Of a stretch of DNA of 64,000 nucleotides, positions 42,389 through 51,912 are shown piece by piece. Each line of letters begins with the position of its first letter. The stretch's first letter is position 1. A program made the position numbers and the translations under genes. The DNA is from Pelomonas sp. BJYL3 (GTDB lineage: Bacteria > Pseudomonadota > Gammaproteobacteria > Burkholderiales > Burkholderiaceae_C): positions 1-64,000 of the forward strand of contig NZ_JANZKX010000007.1 of the NCBI RefSeq assembly GCF_027257975.1, given 5' to 3'. The notes beneath the pieces are model-generated. The model searched no databases. It was not told where the DNA came from and saw nothing but the letters and a program-made list of their open reading frames with translations.

Positions 42389-43014
42389 CGCGAGCCGCCC
42401 TGCGAGAGGCGCATCAGGTGGCTCAGCAGCGCGTCACAGGACTCCTCCATCTCCAGCACATAGGCCTCGATGCGGCCGCGGAAGTAGCGGTAGAACATCA
42501 GCGCGGGGATGGCGATGATCAGGCCGAAGGCCGTGTTGTACAGCGCGATGGAGATGCCGTGCGCCAGCTGGGCCGGGTTGTTGCCGCTGGGGCCCTGGCT
42601 GCCGAAGATCTCGATCATGCCCACGACCGTACCCAGCAGGCCCAGCAGCGGCGCCGCCGTGGCGATGGTGCCCAGGGTGTTGAGGTAGCGCTCCAGCTGG
42701 TGGATGGCGCCGCGGCCGGCCAGCTCGAAAGTCAAGCGCAGCTTGGACTCCGGGATCCGGGGCTCCAGCACATTGGCGCGCAGGCCGGTGGCCAGCACCT
42801 GGCCCAGCAGGGAGCTCTCGGCCAGCTTGTTGACGACGTCAGCCGGCGGGATCTGCTGCTGGGTGACGGCGATCACTTCCTCGACCAGCTTGGGCGGGGC
42901 GATGCGCTGCGGGCGCAGGCTGGCCAGGCGCTCGATGATCAGGGCCATGGCGATGATGGAACACAGAAGCAAGGGCCAGATCGGCCAGCCAGCGGCTTGT
43001 ATGATCGAAAACAA
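42385..43014 (-). CDS. MotA/TolQ/ExbB proton channel family protein (lpxK-linked)
   Basis: A 209-residue ExbB/TolQ-type protein with three transmembrane helices: WPIWPLLLCSIIAMALIIER near the start, then LGTIATAAPLLGLLGTVVGM and GISIALYNTAFGLIIAIPAL. The conserved core of the family is intact. It lacks the long N-terminal extension of the tonB-linked ExbB. It is the first gene of a minus-strand run exbB-exbD-lpxK-Trm112-kdsB and is divergent from xseA. Confidence 0.92.
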   Translation of the reverse strand: MFSIIQAAGWPIWPLLLCSIIAMALIIERLASLRPQRIAPPKLVEEVIAVTQQQIPPADVVNKLAESSLLGQVLATGLRANVLEPRIPESKLRLTFELAGRGAIHQLERYLNTLGTIATAAPLLGLLGTVVGMIEIFGSQGPSGNNPAQLAHGISIALYNTAFGLIIAIPALMFYRYFRGRIEAYVLEMEESCDALLSHLMRLSQGGSR

Positions 43015-43400
43015 AGGCTACCCCTCGACGGTTTCGCAGGTCTGCAGCTGCGAGGCTGCGCGCGGGATTATGGCGCGAAGCCACCCCGCCCGGACCCAGG
43101 TTTGCAAGTAGACGTGAGTCCTTCGCACAGCAGGGCCCGCGTGGCAGCGGGGCCGGACCGGGGGGCGCCAAGTCATCCACCGAGCCTGTGGATAACTTTG
43201 TGGGCAAGCTGTCACCTGAGGTCGGCAGGGCCCGTCAAATCGAGGTTTGGCTCAGATTGCCGCATTTTTGGGCAGGAAAAAGGTCTTGAAAAACAAGCGT
43301 TTATGTGTCTGTGACGCAGACATGACAAGGCGAATGGCCCGCAAAGCCTTGATTGGCGCGGCTGTGGAGTTCTGGACCCGCATGGATACTGGGCTGGCGC
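43015..43400. other. Divergent intergenic region, exbB/xseA
   Basis: About 385 bases between divergent starts. I see no gene. The region must hold the promoters for both directions; no single clear -35/-10 pair stands out. GTGGATAACTTTGTGGGCAA near 43,191 resembles a DnaA box (TTATCCACA on the minus strand), but a lone box is not evidence of an origin. Confidence 0.4.
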
Positions 43401-44750
43401 ATGGATGAGGGCTTCAAACCCGCATCGGCACGGCTCACCTGGACGGTGGGCGGCCTCGTGCGGGCCATCGCCGACAGCCTTTCCAGCCGCTTCGCCAGTG
43501 TCACCGTGGAGGGTGAGCTTTCGGGCTTCACCCGCGCCGCCAGCGGCCACTGCTACTTCAGCCTCAAGGATGCCGACGGCGGCAATGCGCTGCTGCGCTG
43601 CGCGCTGTTCCGCCGCACGGCGGCCATGCTGGACTTCCAGCCGGCCGATGGCCAGCGGGTGCAGATCCGCGGCCGCGTCGCCCTCTACGAGCCGCGTGGT
43701 GACCTGCAGTTCGTGGCCGAGGCCATGCGCCGGGCAGGGGCGGGGGCCTTGTACGAGCAGTTCCTGCGGCTCAAGGCCCGCCTCGAAGGCGAAGGCCTCT
43801 TCGACGCCGATCGCAAGCGGGCGCTGCCGGCCTATCCGCGGCGCATTGGCGTGATCACCTCGACTGCCGGCGCCGCCCTGCATGACGTGCTGACCGCCCT
43901 GGCGCGGCGAGCGCCGCAGGTGGAAGTCTTCGTCTACCCCAGCCTGGTCCAGGGTGCCGACGCGCCGTCCAGCGTGATGGCGGCCCTGGCCCAGGCCAAT
44001 GCCCGGCGGGACGCCGAGCTCCTGATCCTGTGCCGCGGCGGGGGCTCCCTGGAGGACCTCTGGGCCTTCAACGACGAGCGCCTGGTGCGGGCCATCGTGG
44101 CCAGCGAGCTGCCGGTCATTGCGGGCATCGGCCATGAGACGGACATCACCCTGGCCGATCTGGCCGCCGACCTGCGAGCGCCCACACCGACCGCCGCGGC
44201 CGAACTCGCGGCACCGTCGCGCCAGGAGTGCCTGGGGCAGCTGGCGCACCTGGAGCAGGTGCTGCAACGCCGCGTCCGCCGGGAGCTGGACACAGCGGCC
44301 CAGCGCCTGGACCGCGTCGCCCTGCGGCTGGCACGTCCCGCCGAGGGCCTGGCCCGCCAGCGTCGCCGGGTGGCCCTGCTGGCGCAGCGATGGGGTCAGG
44401 TCTTGCCTCGCTGGGAGGGGCTGCAGTCGCAGCGCCTCGCCCACCTGGCCCAGCGCCATCGGTTGGCCGCGCCCCAGCTGCTGCGCAACGGGCAGCAGCG
44501 GCTGGATGGCCTGGCGGCTCGCCTGGCGGCGCTGGATCCCAAGCAGGTGCTGGCCCGGGGCTATGCCTGGCTGGACGACGGCCAGGGCAGGGCGCTCACC
44601 TCCGTCGACCAGCTGCAGGCCGGTCAGCAGCTGCGCGCCGTGCTGGCGGATGGGGAGGCCTCGCTGGAGGTGCTGTCCCTGGCGAGTTCCGGCGATGCCG
44701 GCGCATCACCCCCGCCTGTCAAGCGCCGTCGCAAAGCCACCAAAGACTGA
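43401..44750 (+). CDS. xseA: Exodeoxyribonuclease VII large subunit
   Basis: A 449-residue XseA, the catalytic subunit of the single-strand-specific exonuclease VII. An N-terminal OB fold (VTVEGELSGFTRAASGHCYF, QIRGRVALYEPRGDLQF) is followed by the catalytic domain (RIGVITSTAGAALHDVLTAL, then CRGGGSLEDLWAFNDE and IGHETDITLADLAADLRAPT). A long helical region rich in Arg, Gln and Leu follows. ATG 43401 is chosen because MDEGFKPASARLTWTVGGLV begins at the normal point; the upstream open frame has no family resemblance. No xseB is adjacent. Confidence 0.93.
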   Translation: MDEGFKPASARLTWTVGGLVRAIADSLSSRFASVTVEGELSGFTRAASGHCYFSLKDADGGNALLRCALFRRTAAMLDFQPADGQRVQIRGRVALYEPRGDLQFVAEAMRRAGAGALYEQFLRLKARLEGEGLFDADRKRALPAYPRRIGVITSTAGAALHDVLTALARRAPQVEVFVYPSLVQGADAPSSVMAALAQANARRDAELLILCRGGGSLEDLWAFNDERLVRAIVASELPVIAGIGHETDITLADLAADLRAPTPTAAAELAAPSRQECLGQLAHLEQVLQRRVRRELDTAAQRLDRVALRLARPAEGLARQRRRVALLAQRWGQVLPRWEGLQSQRLAHLAQRHRLAAPQLLRNGQQRLDGLAARLAALDPKQVLARGYAWLDDGQGRALTSVDQLQAGQQLRAVLADGEASLEVLSLASSGDAGASPPPVKRRRKATKD

Positions 44751-44906
44751 GGCAGATCAAAGCGCCTGGATTGCCGAGGGTCTTGCAGGCTCTGCCTACA
44801 ATGCTCCGGCACCGCAAGAGGCCCTGCGCCCTTGCCCTCATTCAGCGGGCCCTGGCTCCCCGGCGGACCTCGGCTCCTTCCTTCACCGACAAAGAGAGGA
44901 CTCACC

Positions 44907-45488
44907 ATGGAACACACCCTGCCCGCCTTGCCCTATGCCAAGGACGCCCTGGCACCCCACTACAGCGCCGAGACGCTGGAGTTCCACCATGGCAAGCACC
45001 ACAACGCCTATGTGGTGAACCTGAACAACCTGCAGAAGGGCACCGAGTTCGAGAACAAGACGCTGGAAGAGATCGTCAAGACCTCCAGCGGCGGCATCTA
45101 CAACAACGCCGCCCAGATCTGGAACCACACCTTCTTCTGGAACTGCATGAAGCCCAATGGCGGCGGCACTCCCACCGGCGCGCTGGCGGATGCCATCAAT
45201 GCCAAGTGGGGCAGCTATGACGCATTCAAGGAAGCCTTCGTGAAGAGCGCCGTGGGCAACTTCGGCTCCGGCTGGACCTGGCTGGTGAAGAAGGCCGATG
45301 GCAGCGTGGACATCGTCAACACCGGCGCCGCCGGCACCCCGCTGACCACCGCCGACAAGGCCCTGCTGACCGTCGACGTGTGGGAGCACGCCTACTACAT
45401 CGACTACCGCAACCTGCGCCAGAAGTTCGTCGAGACCTTCCTGTCCAACCTGGTCAACTGGGAATTCGCTCAGGCCAACTTCGCCTGA
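44907..45488 (+). CDS. sodB: Iron superoxide dismutase
   Basis: A 193-residue Fe/Mn-type superoxide dismutase. The metal ligands are a His in [13 protein letters not shown] (near residue 27), a His in [11 protein letters not shown] (near 74), and Asp and His in [17 protein letters not shown] (near 157 and 161). Gln in AAQIWNH, rather than a later Gly-Gln pair, favours the iron form. It has the usual start ([20 protein letters not shown]). GAGAGGA precedes the ATG, and an intrinsic terminator closes the gene. Confidence 0.95.
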   Translation: MEHTLPALPYAKDALAPHYSAETLEFHHGKHHNAYVVNLNNLQKGTEFENKTLEEIVKTSSGGIYNNAAQIWNHTFFWNCMKPNGGGTPTGALADAINAKWGSYDAFKEAFVKSAVGNFGSGWTWLVKKADGSVDIVNTGAAGTPLTTADKALLTVDVWEHAYYIDYRNLRQKFVETFLSNLVNWEFAQANFA

Positions 45489-45516
45489 GCCCGGGCGGCG
45501 GCAACGCCGTCTCAGT

Positions 45517-45547
45517 GAAAGACCGGCCCTTGCGCCGGTCTTTTTTT
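45517..45547 (+). terminator. Terminator after sodB
   Basis: AAAGACCGGC, a six-base loop (CCTTGC) and GCCGGTCTTTTTTT form a strong stem and T run, about 30 bases after the sodB stop. Confidence 0.93.
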
Positions 45548-45599
45548 GTGCCCGCACGCGGCACAATCCAGGGCTCCCTCCTGCAGTAAGTGGTGTGCG

Positions 45600-46295
45600 A
45601 TGCGAGTGCTCCTGGTCGAAGACGATGCCGCCCTGGGCCTGGGCGTGGCCCGTGCCCTGGAGCGCGAGGGCTGGCAGGTGGACCTGCTGCAGGACGGTCG
45701 GGCCGCGCTGGCGCCGGGCCTGATGACCCAGTTCGACCTGGCCGTGCTGGACCTTGGCCTGCCAGGTGTCGACGGCATGAGCGTGCTGCGCGAGTGGCGC
45801 GCCCAGGGCCTGAAGCTGCCCGTGCTGCTGCTGACCGCGCGCGACGAGCTGGCGGACCGCGTCAGCGGCCTCAATGCCGGCGCGGACGACTACCTCGTCA
45901 AGCCCTTCGACCTCAGCGAGCTGGTGGCCCGGCTGCGTGCGCTCAAGCGCCGCGCCGAGGGGCGCACCAGCGACTGCCTGGTGCTGGGTGCCCTGAGTCT
46001 GGATCTGGCGCACAAGGAGCTGAGCCACAGGGGCGAGATCGTGCGCCTGAGCCCGCGCGAGTACGCCCTGACCGAGATGCTCATGCAGCGCCCCGGCCGC
46101 GTGGTCAGCAAGGACGCCATCGTGGCGCGGCTCTCCAGCTGGGAGGCCGACTTCAGCGAGAACTCGGTGGAGGTCTACGTCTGCCGCCTGCGCAAGCGTT
46201 TCGCGGAGCTGGGCGTGGTGATCCGCACCGTGCGAGGCTTCGGCTACGCCATGGACCAGGTGCAGCCGGGCGAGACGGTCGGTGTCGACGCCTGA
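45600..46295 (+). CDS. OmpR-family response regulator (QseB/TctD-like)
   Basis: A 231-residue response regulator. The receiver domain has acidic residues in LLVEDDAALG, the phospho-acceptor Asp near residue 51 (LAVLDLGLPGVDG), Thr in LLLTARD and Lys in LVKPFDLSEL. The C-terminal winged helix follows (LSPREYALTEMLMQRPGRVV, VYVCRLRKRFAELG, IRTVRGFGYAM). It overlaps the sensor kinase gene by 14 bases. Targets are not evident from the neighbourhood. Confidence 0.92.
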   Translation: MRVLLVEDDAALGLGVARALEREGWQVDLLQDGRAALAPGLMTQFDLAVLDLGLPGVDGMSVLREWRAQGLKLPVLLLTARDELADRVSGLNAGADDYLVKPFDLSELVARLRALKRRAEGRTSDCLVLGALSLDLAHKELSHRGEIVRLSPREYALTEMLMQRPGRVVSKDAIVARLSSWEADFSENSVEVYVCRLRKRFAELGVVIRTVRGFGYAMDQVQPGETVGVDA

Positions 46296-47733
46296 CAGCG
46301 CCGCGCCGCCCGCCGGCCCCCGCCGCGCCCGCAGCCTCAGGGCCCAGCTGCTGCGGCCGCTGGCCTGGATCTGGTCCCTGGGCCTGGCCGTCGCGGCCTT
46401 CGGGGCCTACGAGCTGGCGGTGGTGGCCGGAGATGCCGCCTTCGACCGCGGCCTGCAGGACTCGGCGACCGCGCTGGCGGGCAAGGTGGTCTGGACGGAC
46501 CGCGGCCCGCTGCTGGACGTCAGCCGCCAGTACTTCGAGCTGCTGACCTGGGACCAGACCGAACTCAGCAACTACGCCATGCTGGACGAGCAGGGCCAGG
46601 TGCTGGCAGGCGATGCTGCCGTGCCTGCGCCCCGGCAGCGCGTCTCGCGCCGCGCCTTCGAGCGCCCCCTGCTCTACAACGCCCGCATGGGCGATGAGGC
46701 CGTGCGCGGGGCGTTGTTCTCCATCGCCTCGCCCATGCTGGACCGGCACGTCAGCATCATCGTGGTCGAGACCCTGCACAAGCGCCAGCGGCTGGTGCTG
46801 GACGTGCTGACGGTGATGGCGGTGCCGACCCTGGGTCTTGGCTTGCTCACGCTGTCCCTGCTGGCCTGGGGCATACGCCGCGGCGTGGCGCCCTTGCGCG
46901 CCGTGGCAGCGGAAGTGGCCAGCCGCGAGCCCAGCGACTGGCGGCCGCTGGCGGTGCAGGGAGTTCCCGCCGAGGTGCTGCCGCTCATCGAGCGCATCAA
47001 CAGCCTGCTGGCCAATGTGGAGGAGTCCGTGGCCCTGCAGCGCCGCTTCGTGGCTGATGCTGCCCACCAGCTGCGCACGCCGGTGGCCGGCCTGCGCGTG
47101 CTGAGCCAGGAGCTGGCCGCGGAGCTGGGCAGCCAGGGCGGCGCGCCAGCCGGCCGGACCGGCCCGCTGCTGGAGGGGCTGCAGCAGTCCAGCGAGCGCA
47201 TGGGCAAGCTGATCGCCCAGCTGCTGACCCTGGCCCGCGCAGAGGCCGCGCTGATGCAGCTGCAGGGTGTGGAGCCCATGGCCCTGGGGCCGCTGATCCA
47301 TGAGGCGGTGGAGCCCTTGGCGCTGGAGGCCGTGCGGCGCGGCAGCGAGATCCAGCTGCAGCTGGACGAGCCGCCGGAGCGGCCGCTGGAGGCGCGGGCC
47401 CACGCCCTGTGGCTCAGCGAGGCCATCAGCAACGCGCTGGACAACGCCCTGCGCTACGGCGGGCGCCACATCCGCGTGCACCTGCAGGCTGAGGACGGCT
47501 GGGCCTGCATCCGCATCAGCGACGACGGGCCCGGCGTCGCCGCGGCGGACCTCCCCCGCCTGGGCCAGGCCTTCTGGCGCGGCGAACGGGCCGACGTGCA
47601 GACCCAGGACGGCACGGGCCTGGGCCTGGCCATCGCCCACGACATCATCCGGCGCCTGGGCGGGCGCTGGGAGGTGCGCAGCCGGCCGGAGTTCCCGGGG
47701 CTGGAGCTGGTCTGGCGCCTGCCCCTGGTCTGA
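46282..47733 (+). CDS. Two-component sensor histidine kinase (TctE/QseC-like)
   Basis: A 483-residue kinase. An N-terminal membrane helix (PLAWIWSLGLAVAAFGAYEL, about residues 26-46) is followed by a periplasmic 2CSK_N-type domain (DRGLQDSATALAGKVV). A second helix lies near 175-195, and then come HAMP and HisKA with the phospho-accepting His in FVADAAHQLRTPVAGLR. The ATPase domain has N-box NALDNALRY, DDGPGV and GTGLGLAIA. The start is GTG 46282, inside the regulator gene, so the pair is translationally coupled. The 2CSK_N sensor type is known from tricarboxylate-sensing TctE; the actual signal is unknown. Confidence 0.92.
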   Translation: MSTPDSAAPPAGPRRARSLRAQLLRPLAWIWSLGLAVAAFGAYELAVVAGDAAFDRGLQDSATALAGKVVWTDRGPLLDVSRQYFELLTWDQTELSNYAMLDEQGQVLAGDAAVPAPRQRVSRRAFERPLLYNARMGDEAVRGALFSIASPMLDRHVSIIVVETLHKRQRLVLDVLTVMAVPTLGLGLLTLSLLAWGIRRGVAPLRAVAAEVASREPSDWRPLAVQGVPAEVLPLIERINSLLANVEESVALQRRFVADAAHQLRTPVAGLRVLSQELAAELGSQGGAPAGRTGPLLEGLQQSSERMGKLIAQLLTLARAEAALMQLQGVEPMALGPLIHEAVEPLALEAVRRGSEIQLQLDEPPERPLEARAHALWLSEAISNALDNALRYGGRHIRVHLQAEDGWACIRISDDGPGVAAADLPRLGQAFWRGERADVQTQDGTGLGLAIAHDIIRRLGGRWEVRSRPEFPGLELVWRLPLV

Positions 47734-47815
47734 TGGGTGACAAGGCCGCTTGTACGCAGGGCGGCCAGTCCCGGCAGGGCTGACTGTGGCGTTCGTGAGG
47801 AATACGCCGGTCGGC

Positions 47816-47829
47816 TTGATATAAGTCAT
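47816..47829 (+). promoter_or_regulatory. FNR/Anr-type box upstream of ccoI
   Basis: TTGATATAAGTCAT matches TTGAT-N4-GTCAA/ATCAA in the left half completely and in the right half except for the last base (T for A) when scored against the GTCAA variant. It lies 91 bases upstream of the ccoI ATG, in an intergenic region, a suitable place for anaerobic activation of the oxidase assembly gene by the FNR encoded in this window. Confidence 0.5.
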
Positions 47830-47919
47830 GTCCGCGCCGGCCGGTTTGGCTAGATTGGAGGCCTGACGGATTCCGCCGGAGTCCGTGCCCCACAAGCCAG
47901 AGCAGGACCTCCACCGCCC

Positions 47920-50211
47920 ATGAGCGCCACGCTGAGCGCCACCGCAATGCCCTCACCGGAAGGTGCTGCTGCTTCGGCGCCCCTGCCTCCGGCGGCTGCC
48001 TGCGACGACGCGGCGCAGCTGGACCGTTATACCGAGTGGCTGGACCAGGGCGGGCGCCGCCTGGGCCGCTCCCAGCTCCAGCTGGCGGGCATGCACTGCG
48101 CCGCCTGCGCCGGCATCATCGAACGCGCCCTGATGGCCGAGGCAGGCGTGCAGGAGGCGCGCGTGAACAGCGCCGCCGAGCGTCTTCAGCTGACCTGGGA
48201 TCCGGCCCGCACGCAGGTCTCGCGGCTGATCTCCGCCATCGAGCGCGCCGGCTACGGCGCCGTGCCGGACCTCGCCGCGCCCGCGCGCCAGCTGCGCGAG
48301 AAGGAGCACCGCCAGGCCCTGTGGCGCCTCTTCGTGGCCAGCTTCCTGATGATGCAGGTGATGATGCTGGCCACGCCCATCTACGTGGCCGGCCCGGGCG
48401 ACATGGAGCCCGACCAGCGCAATCTGCTGCAGTGGGGCGAATGGGTGCTGAGCCTGCCAGTGATGCTGTTCTCGGCCGGCCCCTTCTTCAGCGCCGCCTG
48501 GCGCCAGCTGCGCAGCCGCAGCCTGGGCATGGACGTGCCGGTGGCCCTGGGCCTGCTGGTGACCTTCGTGGCCAGCAGCGGTGCGGTCTTCGACCCCGCA
48601 GGCATCTTCGGGCATGAGGTCTATTTCGATTCGCTGACCATGTTCATCAGCTTCCTGCTGGGCGGGCGCTACCTGGAGCTGCGCGCGCGGCACAAGGTGG
48701 CCCGTTCGCTGGAGCTGGCCGGCGAGCGCCTGCCCGAGCTGGTGCAGCGCCAGCAACCGGACGGTCAGTTCCTGACGGTGGGCCTGTCCGAGCTGCGGGT
48801 GGGCGACCGGGTGCGCGTGCTGGTGGGCCAGGCTTTCCCGGGCGACGGCGTGCTGCTGGAAGGCGCCACGGCGGCGGATGAATCTCTGCTGAGTGGCGAG
48901 TCCCTGCCGGTGGGCAAGGGCGCCGGCGATGCGCTTGTGGCAGGCAGCCTCAATCTGCAGGCACCTGTGCTGATGGAGCTGCGCGGGCTGGGGGCGGATA
49001 CCCGCTATGAGTCCATCGTGCGGCTCATGCGCAGCGCGCTGACGCAGCGGCCGGCCCAGCTGCGCCTGGCCGATCGTGCCGCGGGGCCCTTCCTGTGGGG
49101 CGTGCTGCTTCTTGCGGCCGGTGCGGCCGTGGTCTGGAGCTGGATCGATCCCTCGCGTGCCGTATGGGTGGCCGTGTCGGTGCTGATCGTCACCTGCCCC
49201 TGCGCCCTGTCGCTCGCCGCGCCCTCGGCCTGGCTCGCTGCGACGGGCCAGCTGGCGCGCCGCGGCGTGCTGCTGTCGCGCCTCGACCTGCTTGAGACGA
49301 TGGCGCAGGTCGACACCGTGGTGCTGGACAAGACCGGCACGCTGACCGAGGACCGCATGCGCCTGGGCAAGACCTGGCCCCAGGCGCCGCAGGCCGGGTC
49401 GCTGCAGATGATGCAGGCCCTGGCACGCCAGTCCCTGCACCCCTATGCCAAGGCCGCGCTGGAGGTGATGGCCTCCATCGAGCCGGCCTCCGGCACAGCG
49501 GACTTGCGCGAGGTGCGCGAGGTGCGCGGGCAGGGCATGGAAGCCCTCGACGCGCAGGGCCGCCGCTGGCGCCTCGGCGCCGCCGGATGGGCCGCCCCGG
49601 CCTGTGCAGCGCTGCCTTCGGCGCAGCTCCTGCTGGGCTGCGAGGGCGAGGCCCGCCTGGCGCTTCAGTTCGAGGAGACCCTCAGGCCGGACGCCGTGGA
49701 GGCCGTGCAATCGCTGCAGGCGCTGGGCCTGCAGGTGGAACTGCTGTCGGGTGACAGGCCCGAGCGCGTGGCTGCGGTTGCGCAGGCCGTCGGCATCGAG
49801 CAGGCCAGCGGCGGTGCCAGCCCGGAAGGCAAGCTGGCGCGGGTCGAGGCCCTGCAGGGCCAGGGCCGCAAGGTGCTGATGCTGGGGGACGGCATCAACG
49901 ACGCACCGGTGCTGGCGCGAGCCGATGCCAGCGTGGCCATGGGGCAGGGCGCCCTGATCGCCCGCACGCAGGCCGATGCCGTGCTGCTCTCGGGCCGCTT
50001 GTCCGAGCTGGCCCGCATGCGAGCGCTGGCCCTCAAGACGCGCCGCGTGATCCGCCAGAACCTGGCCTGGTCCGCGCTCTACAACGCCGCCTGCATCCCG
50101 CTGGCCCTGACCGGCTGGTTGCCGCCCTGGGCCGCGGGCATCGGCATGGCCAGCAGCTCGCTGCTGGTGATCCTCAACGCCCTGCGCCTGGCGCGGGATA
50201 GCAAGACCTGA
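47920..50211 (+). CDS. ccoI: cbb3 oxidase copper-translocating P-type ATPase CcoI
   Basis: A 763-residue P1B-type ATPase. An N-terminal metal-binding domain carries GMHCAACAGIIERAL (near residues 57-71), although no second CxxC domain is seen. The transmembrane metal-site motif CPC is in VTCPCALSLAAPSAWL. The phosphorylation site is DKTGTLTEDR, with GDGINDAPVL near the C-terminus. CcoI exports copper to the periplasm for assembly of the cbb3 heme-copper oxidase. It opens the cco cluster and is followed 23 bases later by ccoS. Confidence 0.94.
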   Translation: MSATLSATAMPSPEGAAASAPLPPAAACDDAAQLDRYTEWLDQGGRRLGRSQLQLAGMHCAACAGIIERALMAEAGVQEARVNSAAERLQLTWDPARTQVSRLISAIERAGYGAVPDLAAPARQLREKEHRQALWRLFVASFLMMQVMMLATPIYVAGPGDMEPDQRNLLQWGEWVLSLPVMLFSAGPFFSAAWRQLRSRSLGMDVPVALGLLVTFVASSGAVFDPAGIFGHEVYFDSLTMFISFLLGGRYLELRARHKVARSLELAGERLPELVQRQQPDGQFLTVGLSELRVGDRVRVLVGQAFPGDGVLLEGATAADESLLSGESLPVGKGAGDALVAGSLNLQAPVLMELRGLGADTRYESIVRLMRSALTQRPAQLRLADRAAGPFLWGVLLLAAGAAVVWSWIDPSRAVWVAVSVLIVTCPCALSLAAPSAWLAATGQLARRGVLLSRLDLLETMAQVDTVVLDKTGTLTEDRMRLGKTWPQAPQAGSLQMMQALARQSLHPYAKAALEVMASIEPASGTADLREVREVRGQGMEALDAQGRRWRLGAAGWAAPACAALPSAQLLLGCEGEARLALQFEETLRPDAVEAVQSLQALGLQVELLSGDRPERVAAVAQAVGIEQASGGASPEGKLARVEALQGQGRKVLMLGDGINDAPVLARADASVAMGQGALIARTQADAVLLSGRLSELARMRALALKTRRVIRQNLAWSALYNAACIPLALTGWLPPWAAGIGMASSSLLVILNALRLARDSKT

Positions 50212-50234
50212 CCCCGCGGGGCAGGGTGCATGAC

Positions 50235-50417
50235 ATGGACATTCTCTATCTGCTGATCCCGATGTCGGTGGTGCTCGTGCTGCTGATCGTCGCGGTGTTC
50301 GGCTGGGCCATCAACAGTGGCCAATTGGACGATCTGGAACGTGAAGGCGAACGCATTCTGGATGAGGAATCTCAGGGGGTTGATGGCGATCAAGCCATGA
50401 ACAAAGTAATCCCCTAA
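50235..50417 (+). CDS. ccoS: cbb3-type oxidase assembly protein CcoS
   Basis: A 60-residue membrane peptide with a single helix (DILYLLIPMSVVLVLLIVAV) followed by a family-typical FGWAINSGQLDDLEREGERI. CcoS is required for loading heme b and copper into the CcoN subunit. ATG 50235 gives the standard MDILYLLIP start. Its 3' end contains a perfect FNR box used, in all likelihood, by the downstream ccoN promoter. It lies directly between ccoI and ccoN. Confidence 0.9.
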   Translation: MDILYLLIPMSVVLVLLIVAVFGWAINSGQLDDLEREGERILDEESQGVDGDQAMNKVIP

Positions 50418-50420
50418 AAA
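50380..50420 (+). promoter_or_regulatory. FNR-dependent ccoN promoter inside ccoS
   Basis: TTGATGGCGATCAA (50380-50393) is a perfect match to the FNR/Anr consensus TTGAT-N4-ATCAA. TAAAAA at 50415-50420 is a fair -10. The distances fit a class II activator promoter (box centred near -41.5 for a start at about 50,428). The box overlaps the last codons of ccoS and feeds ccoN, whose ATG is at 50,455. Confidence 0.8.
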
Positions 50421-50454
50421 TCCCGGGGTCAATCAAGTGTGAAGGAGCACGTCA

Positions 50455-51894
50455 ATGGCAAGTGTCGCTCAGCCGGCCGGGCCGGTTTATGAGGACGGCG
50501 TCGTACGAGCGTTTGCGCTCGCAGCCGTCCTGTGGGGCATCGTGGGCATGCTGGTGGGGGTGGTCATCGCCGCCCAGCTGGCGTGGCCCGAGCTCAACCT
50601 CGGAATTCCCTGGCTCAGCTATGGCCGATTGCGGCCCCTGCACACCAACGCGGTGATCTTCGCGTTCGGCGGCTGCACGCTGTTCGCAACGGCCTACCAC
50701 GTGGTGCAACGCACCGGCCAGACGCGCCTGTTCGCGCCCGGCCTGGCCTGGTTCACGTTCGTGGGCTGGCAGCTGGTGATCCTGGCCGCGGCGATCACGC
50801 TGCCGCTGGGCTTCACCTCCGGCAAGGAATACGCTGAGCTGGAATGGCCCATCGACATCCTGATCACGCTGGTGTGGGTGTCCTTCGCCATCGTGTTCTT
50901 CGGCTCCGTGGGCATCCGCAAGATCCGCCACATCTACGTGGCGAACTGGTTCTTCGGCGCCTTCATCATCGCCGTCGCCCTGCTGCATCTGGTGAACAGC
51001 GCCGCCATCCCGGTGAGCCTGTTCAAGAGCTACTCGGCCTACGCCGGCGTGCAGGATGCGATGGTGCAGTGGTGGTACGGCCATAACGCCGTGGGCTTCT
51101 TCCTGACCGCAGGCTTCCTCGGGATGATGTACTACTACATCCCCAAGCAGGCCGGCCGTCCGGTGTACAGCTACCGCCTGTCCATCGTGCACTTCTGGGC
51201 CCTGATCTTCACCTACATGTGGGCGGGCCCCCACCACCTGCACTACACCGCGCTGCCCGACTGGGCGCAGTCGGTGGGCATGCTGTTCTCGCTGGTGCTG
51301 CTGGCTCCCTCCTGGGGCGGCATGATCAACGGCATCATGACCCTCTCGGGTGCCTGGCACAAGCTGCGTGACGACCCGATCCTGAAGTTCCTGATCGTGT
51401 CCCTGTCCTTCTACGGCATGTCGACCTTCGAAGGTCCGATGATGTCGATCAAGACGGTGAACGCCCTGAGCCACTACACGGACTGGACCGTCGGCCACGT
51501 GCACTCCGGTGCCCTGGGCTGGGTGGGCCTGATCTCCATGGGCTCGCTGTACCACCTGATCCCGCGCATGTTCGGCCGCACCGAGATGTACTCCAAGCGC
51601 GCCATCGAGCTGCACTTCTGGGTCGCGACCCTGGGCATCGTGCTGTACATCGCCGCGATGTGGATCGCCGGCGTGATGCAGGGCCTGATGTGGCGTGCGG
51701 TCAATCCTGACGGCACCCTGGTCTACACCTTCGTCGAGAGCGTCAAGGCCACCTATCCCTTCTACGTCATTCGTCTGTGCGGCGGTCTGCTGTACCTCGG
51801 CGGCATGGTCATCATGGCCTGGAACGTGGTGAAGACGGTCGGCGTCGGCAAGGTGCAAGCGCAACCTGTCCCCGCTGTGGCGGCTCACGCCTGA
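50455..51894 (+). CDS. ccoN: cbb3-type cytochrome c oxidase subunit I (CcoN)
   Basis: A 479-residue heme-copper oxidase core subunit with about twelve transmembrane helices. Histidine ligands of the low-spin heme b and the heme b3-CuB centre are in [43 protein letters not shown] and [15 protein letters not shown]. CcoN reduces oxygen with very high affinity and pumps protons. It is the first gene of ccoNOQP; AAGGAG stands about eight bases before the ATG. The FNR box upstream predicts low-oxygen induction. Confidence 0.96.
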   Translation: MASVAQPAGPVYEDGVVRAFALAAVLWGIVGMLVGVVIAAQLAWPELNLGIPWLSYGRLRPLHTNAVIFAFGGCTLFATAYHVVQRTGQTRLFAPGLAWFTFVGWQLVILAAAITLPLGFTSGKEYAELEWPIDILITLVWVSFAIVFFGSVGIRKIRHIYVANWFFGAFIIAVALLHLVNSAAIPVSLFKSYSAYAGVQDAMVQWWYGHNAVGFFLTAGFLGMMYYYIPKQAGRPVYSYRLSIVHFWALIFTYMWAGPHHLHYTALPDWAQSVGMLFSLVLLAPSWGGMINGIMTLSGAWHKLRDDPILKFLIVSLSFYGMSTFEGPMMSIKTVNALSHYTDWTVGHVHSGALGWVGLISMGSLYHLIPRMFGRTEMYSKRAIELHFWVATLGIVLYIAAMWIAGVMQGLMWRAVNPDGTLVYTFVESVKATYPFYVIRLCGGLLYLGGMVIMAWNVVKTVGVGKVQAQPVPAVAAHA

Positions 51895-51912
51895 GGCATG
51901 GGAGAACTCAAC

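Noticed and set aside
43180-43215. DnaA-box-like sequence in the exbB/xseA gap, as a possible origin.
   Set aside because: A single box without AT-rich unwinding sequence or neighbouring origin genes is not sufficient.
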